This document shows positions 26,847-34,826 of a DNA stretch of 64,000 nucleotides, piece after piece. A program made the position numbers and the translations under genes. Within the stretch, counting starts at the first letter, position 1; each line of letters begins with the position of its first letter. The notes beneath the pieces are model-generated. The model ran no database searches and had not been told where the DNA came from. It was given only the letters and a program-made list of their open reading frames with translations. The stretch is from Candidatus Zixiibacteriota bacterium (GTDB lineage Bacteria; Desulfobacterota; Binatia; UBA9968): contig DATLYW010000053.1 in NCBI GenBank assembly GCA_035574315.1, forward strand, positions 62,001-126,000. The letters are read 5' to 3'.

Positions 26847-29006
26847 ATGAACATCGCTTCGATTCCCACGCTGGTCACGGCCCTCCTGTCTCTGAGTCTC
26901 GGTCTCTTCGTTCTCACCCGTAACCGGGCAACCAGCCACGCGCGGATGTTCGCGCTGTGGTGTTTTCTGACGGCCTACTGGCAGGGGTCGTGGACCGTGC
27001 TGTTCAACGTTCAAGACCGGTCCCTGGCCGAATTGGTCGCCCGCATCGGCTATTCGGGGATCATTTTCATCCCGATCGTCTTCTTTCATTTCGTGGTGGC
27101 GTTGACGCGCGAACGGCGGAACCGAAGACTTTGTTTGCTGTTTTATTCGCTTGGAGTTGCCTTTCTCGGGGTCACCTGGGTCGACCAATATTTCGTCGAC
27201 GGAGTGTACCGTTACAGTTGGGGGTACTATCCGCGAGCGGGAACCTTGCACGTACTCTATCTTCTTTTCCTGGTGATCATGCTGGCGACGGGACTGCGCA
27301 TCCTGGTGCATCACAAAAACGTGGCGCGGACTCACCCGGTGCGGGTCAACCAGCTGAAATACATTATTTTCTCGACCGTCATTTATTCGCTCGCCGGAGT
27401 GGACTTCCTGGGCAATTACGGCATCGCCTATTATCCGATCGGTCTGATCTTTACCAACGCCCACGCCGGGATCATCGCCTACGCCATCATCCAGTACCGC
27501 CTGCTGGATATCAGCGTTGTCATCAAGCGCAGCCTGATCTATGCGCTGATCCTCTTCGCGATGTTGATCCCGTGCTTCGTGATCGTCATCGGAGGTCAGC
27601 TCCTCGCTTTCGGAAGTCTCCACTACGGTTTTACGCTGATCCTTCTGGGGTTGCTCACCACCATAGGGTTTGTCTTTCCGAAGCTGCGGTTTATGACCGA
27701 AGACGCGCTGGAAAAAGCGCTGTTCAATAAAAAAGTCGATTACCGGGAAACGCTGCTGCGGTCGAGCCGGGAAATGGTCGCCGTCGTGGACATGGAGGCT
27801 CTGTCGCAGAGCTTGGTCCAGACCGTTGCCCGTGCCCTGGCCGTGGAGAAGGCGGCGCTCTACCTGCTCGACGACTCCAAAGACGCCTTCGCCCGAATTG
27901 CGAGCCGAGGAATGGCCGATGCCGAGGGCGCGCGCGACACGATCGCGAGAGCGGACCCGATCGCCGAACGGTTGTCCAGGCTCGGACAGGCGATCGTGAT
28001 GGGCGAGCTGCAAATGGCGGGGGACGACCCTCGAGCGCTCGCGACTGCAAGAAGAATGGAACAGCTCGAGGCCGAGATCAGCGTTCCGATCGTTTCCAAG
28101 GGAAAGCTCATCGGCATTCTCAACCTCGGGCACAAAGAGGGGAAGGAAATCTATTCCAGCGAAGATATCGAGCTGCTGTCGACTCTCGCCAACCAGGCGG
28201 CGATCGCCATCGAGAACGCCCGGCTCTATCAGAACCTGAAACAATCCCAGGACACGTTGCGCCGGGCCGACCGCCTCTCGTCGCTGGGTCTGCTGACCGC
28301 GGGGCTGGCGCACGAAATCCGGAACCCGCTCGTGGCGATCCGCACCTTCACGCAGCTCTTGCCCGAGCGCTACGACGACCCGGAGTTCCGCGAGGGGTTT
28401 CAGGGGCTGGCGCTGAAAGAGGTCGATCGGATCTGCGGATTGATCAACGATCTCCTGAGCTTCGCCCGCCCGTCGCGGCCGAACGTTGCCGAGGAGAACA
28501 TCAATGACGTCGTCGACAGCATCACGCGCATCCTGGAGACCGAGGCCAAGGAGAAAAACGTCGAGATTATCAGGAATTTCACTCCCAACCTCCCCAAAGT
28601 ATGGATTGACAGAGAGCAGATGAAGCAGGTATTTATGAACCTCGTACTGAACGCCATCCAGGCGATCAAGGACGGGGGAGCGATCTCCGTCGCCACCCGG
28701 CTTTATGGTCGAAGCGAAAGCGGCGAACCGGCGCAGTTCGTTCAGGTCGAGGTGCGCGATACCGGAGTCGGAATTCCCGAAGAGAATCTCGACCACATTT
28801 TCGATCCGTTTTTCACCAGCAAGGACGAGGGCAGCGGCCTGGGGCTCTCGATCTCTCACCAGATCGTCCAGGAGCACGGAGGGTTTGTCACCGTCGAAAG
28901 CAAGGTCGGCAAGGGAACCTCGTTCTTCGTCAACCTACCCGTCGGCAAGCCGATGCGGAGCGTGACCAACGGGCGCATGCGCAATGAAGCGAATTTTAGT
29001 CATTGA
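26847..29006 (+). CDS. Membrane histidine kinase with 7TM sensor, GAF, HisKA, HATPase
   Basis: A 719-residue kinase. The first about 285 residues form a seven-helix 'histidine kinase N-terminal 7TM' region, including the typical YAIIQYRLLDISVVIKRSL end. GAF is at about 315-465. H489 lies in the NtrB-type H-box GLAHEIRNPLVAIRTFTQLL. HATPase has NLVLNAIQAI, DTGVGIP and GSGLGLSIS. The layout resembles PrsK-like kinases, but no PEP-CTERM or exosortase genes are in the window. The gene overlaps the next one by 23 bases. It is the only complete kinase in the 26.8-32.2 kb run and so is the likely phosphate source for the NtrC-type protein at 30831. Confidence 0.92.
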   Translation: MNIASIPTLVTALLSLSLGLFVLTRNRATSHARMFALWCFLTAYWQGSWTVLFNVQDRSLAELVARIGYSGIIFIPIVFFHFVVALTRERRNRRLCLLFYSLGVAFLGVTWVDQYFVDGVYRYSWGYYPRAGTLHVLYLLFLVIMLATGLRILVHHKNVARTHPVRVNQLKYIIFSTVIYSLAGVDFLGNYGIAYYPIGLIFTNAHAGIIAYAIIQYRLLDISVVIKRSLIYALILFAMLIPCFVIVIGGQLLAFGSLHYGFTLILLGLLTTIGFVFPKLRFMTEDALEKALFNKKVDYRETLLRSSREMVAVVDMEALSQSLVQTVARALAVEKAALYLLDDSKDAFARIASRGMADAEGARDTIARADPIAERLSRLGQAIVMGELQMAGDDPRALATARRMEQLEAEISVPIVSKGKLIGILNLGHKEGKEIYSSEDIELLSTLANQAAIAIENARLYQNLKQSQDTLRRADRLSSLGLLTAGLAHEIRNPLVAIRTFTQLLPERYDDPEFREGFQGLALKEVDRICGLINDLLSFARPSRPNVAEENINDVVDSITRILETEAKEKNVEIIRNFTPNLPKVWIDREQMKQVFMNLVLNAIQAIKDGGAISVATRLYGRSESGEPAQFVQVEVRDTGVGIPEENLDHIFDPFFTSKDEGSGLGLSISHQIVQEHGGFVTVESKVGKGTSFFVNLPVGKPMRSVTNGRMRNEANFSH

Positions 29007-30834
29007 CCGCTCGGAAGCATTGCGGGAAACGCTCGGGCTGCTCCTGGAGGCGGAATTCGAGGTCGAGAAATCCCCCGCCGCGGGCTCCTTGCTCCGGAGC
29101 GGCGATACCGGACGGGAAATCGACCTGCTGATCCTGGGAGCCGATCCGGCGGAGATTCGGGAGCCCTCCGCCTTGCTGCAATCCGCGGCGCGCGCTCCTT
29201 TCCCGGTCCTCCTGCTGGTGGATTCCAGGGCGGCCGCGCGGGAGATCGAGAGCCGCCGCGGGATCGAATGCCTGGCCAAGCCGTTCAATCCTTACGAGCT
29301 GAAGCGCAAAGTGTCGACGCTGCTGTCCTCGCGGCGTTCGCCGACCGTCCCCTCCGCGCGGCAGAGCGATACAGGTTCCGGTTGCCTGGATTTCCCTTTC
29401 GTCACCCGGGCAGCTTCGACGGTGCTGCCTCGGTTCGCGACGAGCGGGCTGCCGGTCCTGATTTTCGGCGAAATCGGCTGCGGGCAACGGAGGGTCGTTC
29501 GTGACCTCTGTCGGCTGGCGAATCCGGGCGGTCCGGTCGTCTGGCTGCGAGCCGAGGAGATCGCTCCGGAGTATCTGCGGGAGAAGCGCCGGGAGCTGGA
29601 ATCGGTCGGCCTGGAAGCAGGCGCATCGATGGTCGTTGTCGAAAACCTCGAGCGCCTTTCGCCCGCTCAGCAGGCGGCGCTGCTGGAGTTCCTGGATGAG
29701 GAAGAGCTGCGCCGCGGGCGGGCGAAACTGGCGGCGACCGCGGCCTGCGATCTGCTGGAGAAAGTCTACTCCAGTGAGTTCTCCGAGGACCTCTACGCCA
29801 AACTCGCCACCTTGACCGTCAGGCTGCCGCCGCTGCGGGAAAGGAGCGGAGATATTCCGGATCTCGCCGCCTGGTTCGCGCGGCGGTACGGCGACGCCCT
29901 GCAGCTCGGGCCCGTCGCCCTGGCGCCCGATGCCGAGAGGCGGCTGGTGAACTATCTGTGGTTCGGCAACCTGACCGAGCTCGAAATGGTGATCGCCCGG
30001 ACGCTCGCGGCGCGACGAAAATCGCGGATCGAGGCGGCTGATCTGATCTTCGATTTTTCGCCGGAGCCGGTTGCTCAGACCGCGGCGAAGCTTCCGGCCG
30101 GCTCCGAAAAACCTTCCCCCGGGCAGTGGCGGGCCCCGGCCGACGAAGCCGGGGCAAACGGCCGGGTGCCGGCGGTCGATTTGAAGACCTTGATCCATGA
30201 GCTGGCTCACGAGTTCAAGAACCCGATGGTCACCATCAAGACCTTCGCGCAGCTCCTGGCGGACCGCTACCAGGACGAAGATTTCCGCTTGCGCTTTCAA
30301 GACGTCGTGGGAGGCGACATCGAGCGGATGGACGATCTGCTCGAGACCATGATGGAATTCTCGGACTTTTCAGCGCCCCGGGCACGGCGCGTCTCGCTCG
30401 AGGAGCGCCTGCGCGCCGCTCTCGACGAGCTTCAAGACGAGTGCGCCAAGCGCGACGCTCGCATCGCCTGGCGCGGCAACGGGACAAACGGGGAGGTCCT
30501 GGCGGACGATACCCAGCTCAAGTTCGCTTTCAAGAACGTTCTCGCGGCGGTGCTCTCCCAGATCAAGAACGCGACCGAAATCGAGATCGACCTGCAGCGC
30601 CGGGGAGCGTTGGCGATCTCCTACGCTCGCGAAGGGGCGCGCGTCGCTTCGATCGCGCAGTATTTCTCATCCGACGCCCCCGACCCCGCCCCGGTGGTGC
30701 TGCCTTTGAGGCTTCTCCTGGCGAAGCTCTTGATCGAGCGCAACGGGGGGCGCCTGGTCTGCAGCGCGGCCCCCGGGGACCGGGAAATCCTGGAAATGGA
30801 GTTCGTGAGTTCGCAATGGGAAAAAAGGATATGA
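28984..30834 (+). CDS. Degenerate receiver / AAA+ (NtrC-like) / histidine-kinase DHp fusion
   Basis: A 616-residue protein of unusual make-up. Residues 1-120 resemble a receiver (RILVIDRSEALRETL, AKPFNPYELKRKVSTLL), but the phospho-Asp position reads LLILGAD. Residues 140-350 resemble the sigma-54 AAA+ core (LPPLRERSGDIPDLAAWF, YLWFGNLTELEMVIARTL). However Walker A is GEIGCGQR with Gln168 replacing the Lys, Walker B is VVVEN, and the GAFTGA loop is missing. Residues 400-470 are a DHp domain with intact H409 (ELAHEFKNPMVTIKTFAQLL). The C-terminal ATPase-like part lacks both glycine boxes. It overlaps the genes on both sides (23 and 4 bases), so it is made with the kinase and the activator. A pseudo-enzyme scaffold or a His-phosphotransfer hub is inferred. 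Confidence 0.85.
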   Translation: MKRILVIDRSEALRETLGLLLEAEFEVEKSPAAGSLLRSGDTGREIDLLILGADPAEIREPSALLQSAARAPFPVLLLVDSRAAAREIESRRGIECLAKPFNPYELKRKVSTLLSSRRSPTVPSARQSDTGSGCLDFPFVTRAASTVLPRFATSGLPVLIFGEIGCGQRRVVRDLCRLANPGGPVVWLRAEEIAPEYLREKRRELESVGLEAGASMVVVENLERLSPAQQAALLEFLDEEELRRGRAKLAATAACDLLEKVYSSEFSEDLYAKLATLTVRLPPLRERSGDIPDLAAWFARRYGDALQLGPVALAPDAERRLVNYLWFGNLTELEMVIARTLAARRKSRIEAADLIFDFSPEPVAQTAAKLPAGSEKPSPGQWRAPADEAGANGRVPAVDLKTLIHELAHEFKNPMVTIKTFAQLLADRYQDEDFRLRFQDVVGGDIERMDDLLETMMEFSDFSAPRARRVSLEERLRAALDELQDECAKRDARIAWRGNGTNGEVLADDTQLKFAFKNVLAAVLSQIKNATEIEIDLQRRGALAISYAREGARVASIAQYFSSDAPDPAPVVLPLRLLLAKLLIERNGGRLVCSAAPGDREILEMEFVSSQWEKRI

Positions 30835-32231
30835 GCCAACCGGTGTTGCTGGTCGTTGACGACGAAGCGGGCGTCCGGCAGTCCCTTCAGCTGGTGTTCA
30901 ACAAGACTTTCAGGGTCGTCGAAGCCGGTTCGGCGGACGAGGCGATGCAGAAGCTCGCCGAGCACCGGCCCGAGGTCGTGCTCCTGGATATCGTCATGCC
31001 CGGCACCGACGGCCTGGCTGTGCTGAAGCAGATCAAGTCGGTCCACCCTGACTGCCAGGTCATCATGCTGACCGCGCTCAATACGGCGCGCACCGCCTTC
31101 GCGGCCCGGGGAACCGGCGCCTTCGACTATGTCACCAAGCCGTTCGACGTCGAGGAGCTCCGTTTGCGGGTGGAGCACGCTCTCGAGAAGGTCCAGCTTT
31201 CGCGCGAGCTGGAGCGCCTCAAGGAGGAGGTGGGCCGCAAATACGGCATCGATCACATCGTCGGCAAGTCGAAGCCGATCGTGGACATATTCAAGGCCGT
31301 GAGCATGGTGGCGGCCAAGAAGAGCACGGTCTTGATCCAGGGGGAGAGCGGGACCGGCAAGGAGCTGATCGCCCGGGCCATTCACTACAACAGCGACCGC
31401 CGCTCCAAGCCGTTCGTGGTGGTGAATTGCGCGGCGTTGCCCGACACGCTGATCGAAAGCGAGCTGTTCGGCTACGAGAAGGGCGCGTTCACGAACGCGG
31501 CGCAAAAGAAAGTGGGCCGCTTCGAGCTCGCCCACGGCGGCACGTTGTTCCTGGACGAGATCGGGGAGCTCAACCTGGGGACTCAGGCGAAGTTCCTGCG
31601 CGCCATCGAGCACGAAACCTTCACCCGCCTGGGGGGCACCGACGAGATCAAGGTCGATGTGCGGGTGATCGCGGCCAGCAACCGCGACCTCGAGGTCATG
31701 GCGAAAGCGGGGGAGTTCCGCGCCGATCTCTTCTACCGGCTGAACGTGGTCTCGCTTCACCTCCCGCCCCTGCGCGAGCGGCGCGAGGACATCCCGCTGC
31801 TGCTCGACCACTTCCTGAGGCTCAAAGCCCAGGAGCATTCGATCGCTCCCAAAACGCTGTCGCCCGAGGTGATCGATTTCTTCACCTCGTACTACTGGCC
31901 GGGCAACGTCCGGGAGCTGGAAAACTTGATCGAGCGGCTGACCATCCTGACACCGCACGAGACGGTCATGCTGCGGGACTTGCCGGCCAGCATGCGATCG
32001 ACCGATCAGACCGCGACCTTGAAGGAGGACGTGCTGAGCGGCGCGCGGCCGCTGAGCGAAGCCGTCGACGAGTTCGAGCGCGAGCTGATCGTCAAAGCTC
32101 TGCAGCGCACCGGATTCAATCAGACGAAAGCCGCATTGCTCCTCGGAACGAGCCGCAGGATCCTCAAATACCGCATCGAGAAATTGAAGATCAACGAATC
32201 GAGCGGTGACGGGGTTAAATTGTCGACCTAA
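30831..32231 (+). CDS. NtrC-family sigma-54 response regulator with GAFTNA loop
   Basis: A 466-residue enhancer-binding protein from ATG 30831, which overlaps the preceding TGA (ATGA). ATG 30816 is an alternative. The receiver has LLVVDDEAGVRQSL, phospho-Asp in VVLLDIVMPGTDG and KPF. Walker A is GESGTGKE near 171, and Walker B is FLDEIGEL. The sigma-54 contact loop reads GAFTNA (218-223) instead of GAFTGA. The Fis-type HTH is GFNQTKAALLLGTSRRILKYRIEKL. The Gly-to-Asn change occurs naturally in some family members and affects activation in studied proteins, so this regulator may still be active but differently gated. It is translated together with the kinase at 26847 and the fusion at 28984. 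A -24/-12 promoter follows at 32313. Confidence 0.94.
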   Translation: MSQPVLLVVDDEAGVRQSLQLVFNKTFRVVEAGSADEAMQKLAEHRPEVVLLDIVMPGTDGLAVLKQIKSVHPDCQVIMLTALNTARTAFAARGTGAFDYVTKPFDVEELRLRVEHALEKVQLSRELERLKEEVGRKYGIDHIVGKSKPIVDIFKAVSMVAAKKSTVLIQGESGTGKELIARAIHYNSDRRSKPFVVVNCAALPDTLIESELFGYEKGAFTNAAQKKVGRFELAHGGTLFLDEIGELNLGTQAKFLRAIEHETFTRLGGTDEIKVDVRVIAASNRDLEVMAKAGEFRADLFYRLNVVSLHLPPLRERREDIPLLLDHFLRLKAQEHSIAPKTLSPEVIDFFTSYYWPGNVRELENLIERLTILTPHETVMLRDLPASMRSTDQTATLKEDVLSGARPLSEAVDEFERELIVKALQRTGFNQTKAALLLGTSRRILKYRIEKLKINESSGDGVKLST

Positions 32232-32312
32232 TCGGACAAATTTGTTTTTTCCAGCGTCTTTTTTCTTTCCCACGTCTCGAACTAAGTTCTTTGAAATCGG
32301 GCGGTTAGGGGG

Positions 32313-32328
32313 TGGCATGCTCCTTGCT
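32313..32328 (+). promoter_or_regulatory. Sigma-54 (-24/-12) promoter upstream of receiver-kinase gene
   Basis: TGGCAT-GCTCC-TTGCT differs from TGGCAC-N5-TTGCW at one base and has exact GG-to-GC spacing. An AT-rich tract (32231-32275) with ACAAATTTGT (32236-32245) and the palindrome GAACT-A-AGTTC (32279-32289) lies just upstream. The predicted transcript start is about 32339, only about 3 bases before ATG 32342. Confidence 0.75.
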
Positions 32329-32341
32329 GCTCCCGGCCGGT

Positions 32342-33463
32342 ATGGAAAATACCAAGCCCCACATTCTTGTGGTCGACGACGAGCTGGGGCCGCGGGAATC
32401 TCTCAAGATGATTCTCAACCCTCGTTACCACGTCCACGTGGCCGAGCGCGCGGCGCAGGCGATCGACATGCTCGGCCGTTACCCGATCGACCTCGTGACG
32501 CTGGATCTCAAGATGCCGGGCGGCAGCGGGATCGAGGTTCTCGAAAAAGTCAAACGGCACGACCCCGACATCGAGGCGATCATCATCACCGGGTACGGGT
32601 CGCTGGATACGGCGATCGAGGGGCTCCGCCTCGGCGCGTTCGACTACATCTCCAAACCGTTCGACGTCAGCCACGTCCTCAAGCTGGTCGGGCACGCGAT
32701 CGAGAGGCGCAACGCCAAGACCAGGCTCCGGCAGGTGAAGTCGGATTTCCTCTCCAACGTTTCGCACGAGCTGAGGACGCCGCTGAGCGTCGTCGTCGGG
32801 TTCGTTTACCTGCTGCTCAACCAGGTCATCGGAAAGCTCACGGAGGAGCAGCAGAAGGTCCTGGAGACGGTCTATCGCAACTCCGAGGAGCTGCTCGAGC
32901 TGATCGACAACGTGCTGTGGATGACGTCGCTGAACGCCGGAGACAACACGACGATCGTCCAGCGGTTCGACGTGCGCGACGTGGTCGAATGCGCGGTGAA
33001 GCGCTACGAGCGCGCCGTGCGCGAAAAGGGTCTGCGCCTCTCCGTCGAGATCGAGGAGCCGGCGCTGCCTCTCGTGAGCGATCGGGCGAAGGTCGAGCGC
33101 ATCTTCCAGAACGTGTTCAACAACGCGGTCAAGTTCACCGAGAAAGGGGAGATCCGGGTCAAGGCGCGGTTGTCTCCCGACGGCGACGGCGTGGAGCTGG
33201 AAATCGCCGACACCGGGATCGGCATCGACAGGAGCAAAATCGACACGATCTTCGAGCCGTTCCAGCAGGGCGACGGCTCGATGCAGCGTTCGTTCTCCGG
33301 GCTCGGAATCGGCCTGACGGTGGCGCGCCGAATGACGGACGTGATCGGCGGCACGCTCGAGCTCGCGAGCCAGCCCGGATTCGGCACCTCGGTTCTGATG
33401 CGGTTTCCCCACAGAGTGCTCGCGGCGCAGCCGAGCCGCGAGGTGCAGCACACCTATGGATAG
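32342..33463 (+). CDS. Receiver-HisKA-HATPase (hybrid-type cytosolic histidine kinase)
   Basis: A 373-residue protein with an N-terminal receiver (ILVVDDELGPRESL; D55 in LVTLDLKMPGGSG; KPF). A HisKA domain with H142 (FLSNVSHELRTPLSVVVG) and a HATPase (NVFNNAVKFTEKG, DTGIGID, GLGIGLTVARR) follow. Receiver-first order with no sensor or membrane part indicates a kinase regulated by phosphorylation of its own receiver, as in relay systems. ATG 32342 is preferred because the open frame from 32312 runs through the -24/-12 promoter. Its promoter sits behind the NtrC-type gene at 30831, which probably drives it. This would place it downstream in the cascade. Confidence 0.9.
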   Translation: MENTKPHILVVDDELGPRESLKMILNPRYHVHVAERAAQAIDMLGRYPIDLVTLDLKMPGGSGIEVLEKVKRHDPDIEAIIITGYGSLDTAIEGLRLGAFDYISKPFDVSHVLKLVGHAIERRNAKTRLRQVKSDFLSNVSHELRTPLSVVVGFVYLLLNQVIGKLTEEQQKVLETVYRNSEELLELIDNVLWMTSLNAGDNTTIVQRFDVRDVVECAVKRYERAVREKGLRLSVEIEEPALPLVSDRAKVERIFQNVFNNAVKFTEKGEIRVKARLSPDGDGVELEIADTGIGIDRSKIDTIFEPFQQGDGSMQRSFSGLGIGLTVARRMTDVIGGTLELASQPGFGTSVLMRFPHRVLAAQPSREVQHTYG

Positions 33464-34160
33464 AGACAGATTCATCTGGTGCCGCCACTGCGACGCCGTC
33501 CATCACGTCACGCCCTTCGACAAGGCGCCCGTCTACCGCCGCTGCGGGGAAGAGGTCGAAGAACTCGCGGCGAACGACTGGCAGGATTTCATGCGCCGCC
33601 ACGCGGGGCACCGGCTGGAGCCCCTCGAGGCGGTCGGAGAGCGGCGCTTTCTTCACGGGGCGCCCTGGGATCCGATGACCGCCGGCTATGTCGAGGTTAG
33701 CGACGGTCGCCAGCGACTCCTCCTGCGGCAGTCGCGCGCCAGCATCCAGGAGCCGTTGCGTTACGAGCTCGTGAGCGGCCGCCTGATGGACCGGGGCATA
33801 AGGCTCGCGGTCCAGGAGGAGGCCATCCGGGAGGAGATCAAACGGCGCTTCTCCTGGGCTCCGGCCGCCGTTCCCGACGATTCCAAGATCGAGACTTTCA
33901 TCGGGCTTTTCGCGGAGCTGGTCGCGGAGCTGGATCCCGCCGCAATCGAGGTCGGCGGCTATTCGCAGGACGACGACAACGTGACGTACGGTGTGCTCCC
34001 GCGCGCGACCGTCGAAAAACTGCTCGACCGCTGCGCGCTCCACTTTTCTCCCGCCGAGCTCGCCGCAGTGCGGAGATTTACTTTAAGTCATCTCGACGGC
34101 TGCGACGTCATGGCCGTGGTCATGCGGCGGGAGCTGGAGCTGGAACGCGCGGCGGGGTAG
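33456..34160 (+). CDS. Hypothetical protein with N-terminal CxxC
   Basis: A 234-residue protein that I do not recognise. It starts MDRDRFIWCRHCDAVHHV, a CxxC knuckle that could bind zinc with C30 (VYRRCGEE) and nearby His. The rest is predicted alpha/beta without membrane spans. It includes an acidic middle (ETFIGLFAELVAELDPAAIEVGGYSQDDDNVTYG) and a C-terminal helical part. The gene overlaps the receiver-kinase gene by 8 bases, so it is translated with it and should share the sigma-54 promoter. It could be the physiological output of this branch. No function can be assigned. Confidence 0.7.
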   Translation: MDRDRFIWCRHCDAVHHVTPFDKAPVYRRCGEEVEELAANDWQDFMRRHAGHRLEPLEAVGERRFLHGAPWDPMTAGYVEVSDGRQRLLLRQSRASIQEPLRYELVSGRLMDRGIRLAVQEEAIREEIKRRFSWAPAAVPDDSKIETFIGLFAELVAELDPAAIEVGGYSQDDDNVTYGVLPRATVEKLLDRCALHFSPAELAAVRRFTLSHLDGCDVMAVVMRRELELERAAG

Positions 34161-34274
34161 CGGTTTCTCATTCCTCGACCGGTACCTGAACGGCTTCCTG
34201 CGGCGCAAACCCCGAAGCCACCCCCCTTGCCCGCCCGAAACACCGGCCGAAGCGAGCACGACGCCCGGTCTCCG

Positions 34275-34826
34275 TCAAGGCCGCTGCAAGCCGATCCGGA
34301 CCTCGTCGACCCGATCGACCTCTCTTACGCGGACACGAACGTCGGATTGCGGCGGCAGCCGGAGCTTTTTCCCGACGTAGTTGGCGGCGATCGGAAGTTC
34401 GCGGCCGCCGCGGTCGACCATCACCGCGAGATGAATCATCCGCGGTCGTCCCAGATCGATCAGATGGTCCACGGCGGCGCGCGCGGTTCGGCCGGTATTG
34501 AGCACGTCGTCGAAGAGCACGATGATTTTGTTGCGGATATCGAACGGAATCCGCGTGTGGTCGACTCGGCCGCCGGGCAGCAGGGCGTTCAGGTCGTCGC
34601 GGTACAGCGCGATGTCCATCTCGCCGACGGGAATCTCCCGGCCGTAGCGCTTCTTGATGATGGCGCTCAAGCGCCTGGCGAGATACGGCCCGCGCGTGCG
34701 AATGCCGATGAACACCACCTGATCGAGGTCGGGGTATTGACGGACGATCGCGCGCGCGAAGCGCTCTAAAATCGCGGCCATCTGCGCGCCGCCCAGGATT
34801 TTCGTCTTGCCGTCAGCTCTTTTCAT
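34275..34826 (-). CDS. pyrR: PyrR: uracil phosphoribosyltransferase / pyr-operon regulator
   Basis: A 183-residue type I phosphoribosyltransferase of the PyrR family. The PRPP loop is IIVLFDDVLNTGRTARAAVDHL. The PyrR-specific parts are VFIGIRTRGPYLARRLSAII, VGEMDIALYRDDL and HLAVMVDRGGRELPIAANYVGKKL. PyrR converts uracil and PRPP to UMP and in many bacteria binds pyr mRNA. It overlaps the end of the upstream M20 hydrolase gene by 14 bases, implying coupled translation, and pyrE lies divergently 1.4 kb away. Pyrimidine salvage or regulation is therefore well supported. RNA-binding control of a nearby transcript is possible but not shown. Confidence 0.93.
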   Translation of the reverse strand: MKRADGKTKILGGAQMAAILERFARAIVRQYPDLDQVVFIGIRTRGPYLARRLSAIIKKRYGREIPVGEMDIALYRDDLNALLPGGRVDHTRIPFDIRNKIIVLFDDVLNTGRTARAAVDHLIDLGRPRMIHLAVMVDRGGRELPIAANYVGKKLRLPPQSDVRVRVREVDRVDEVRIGLQRP

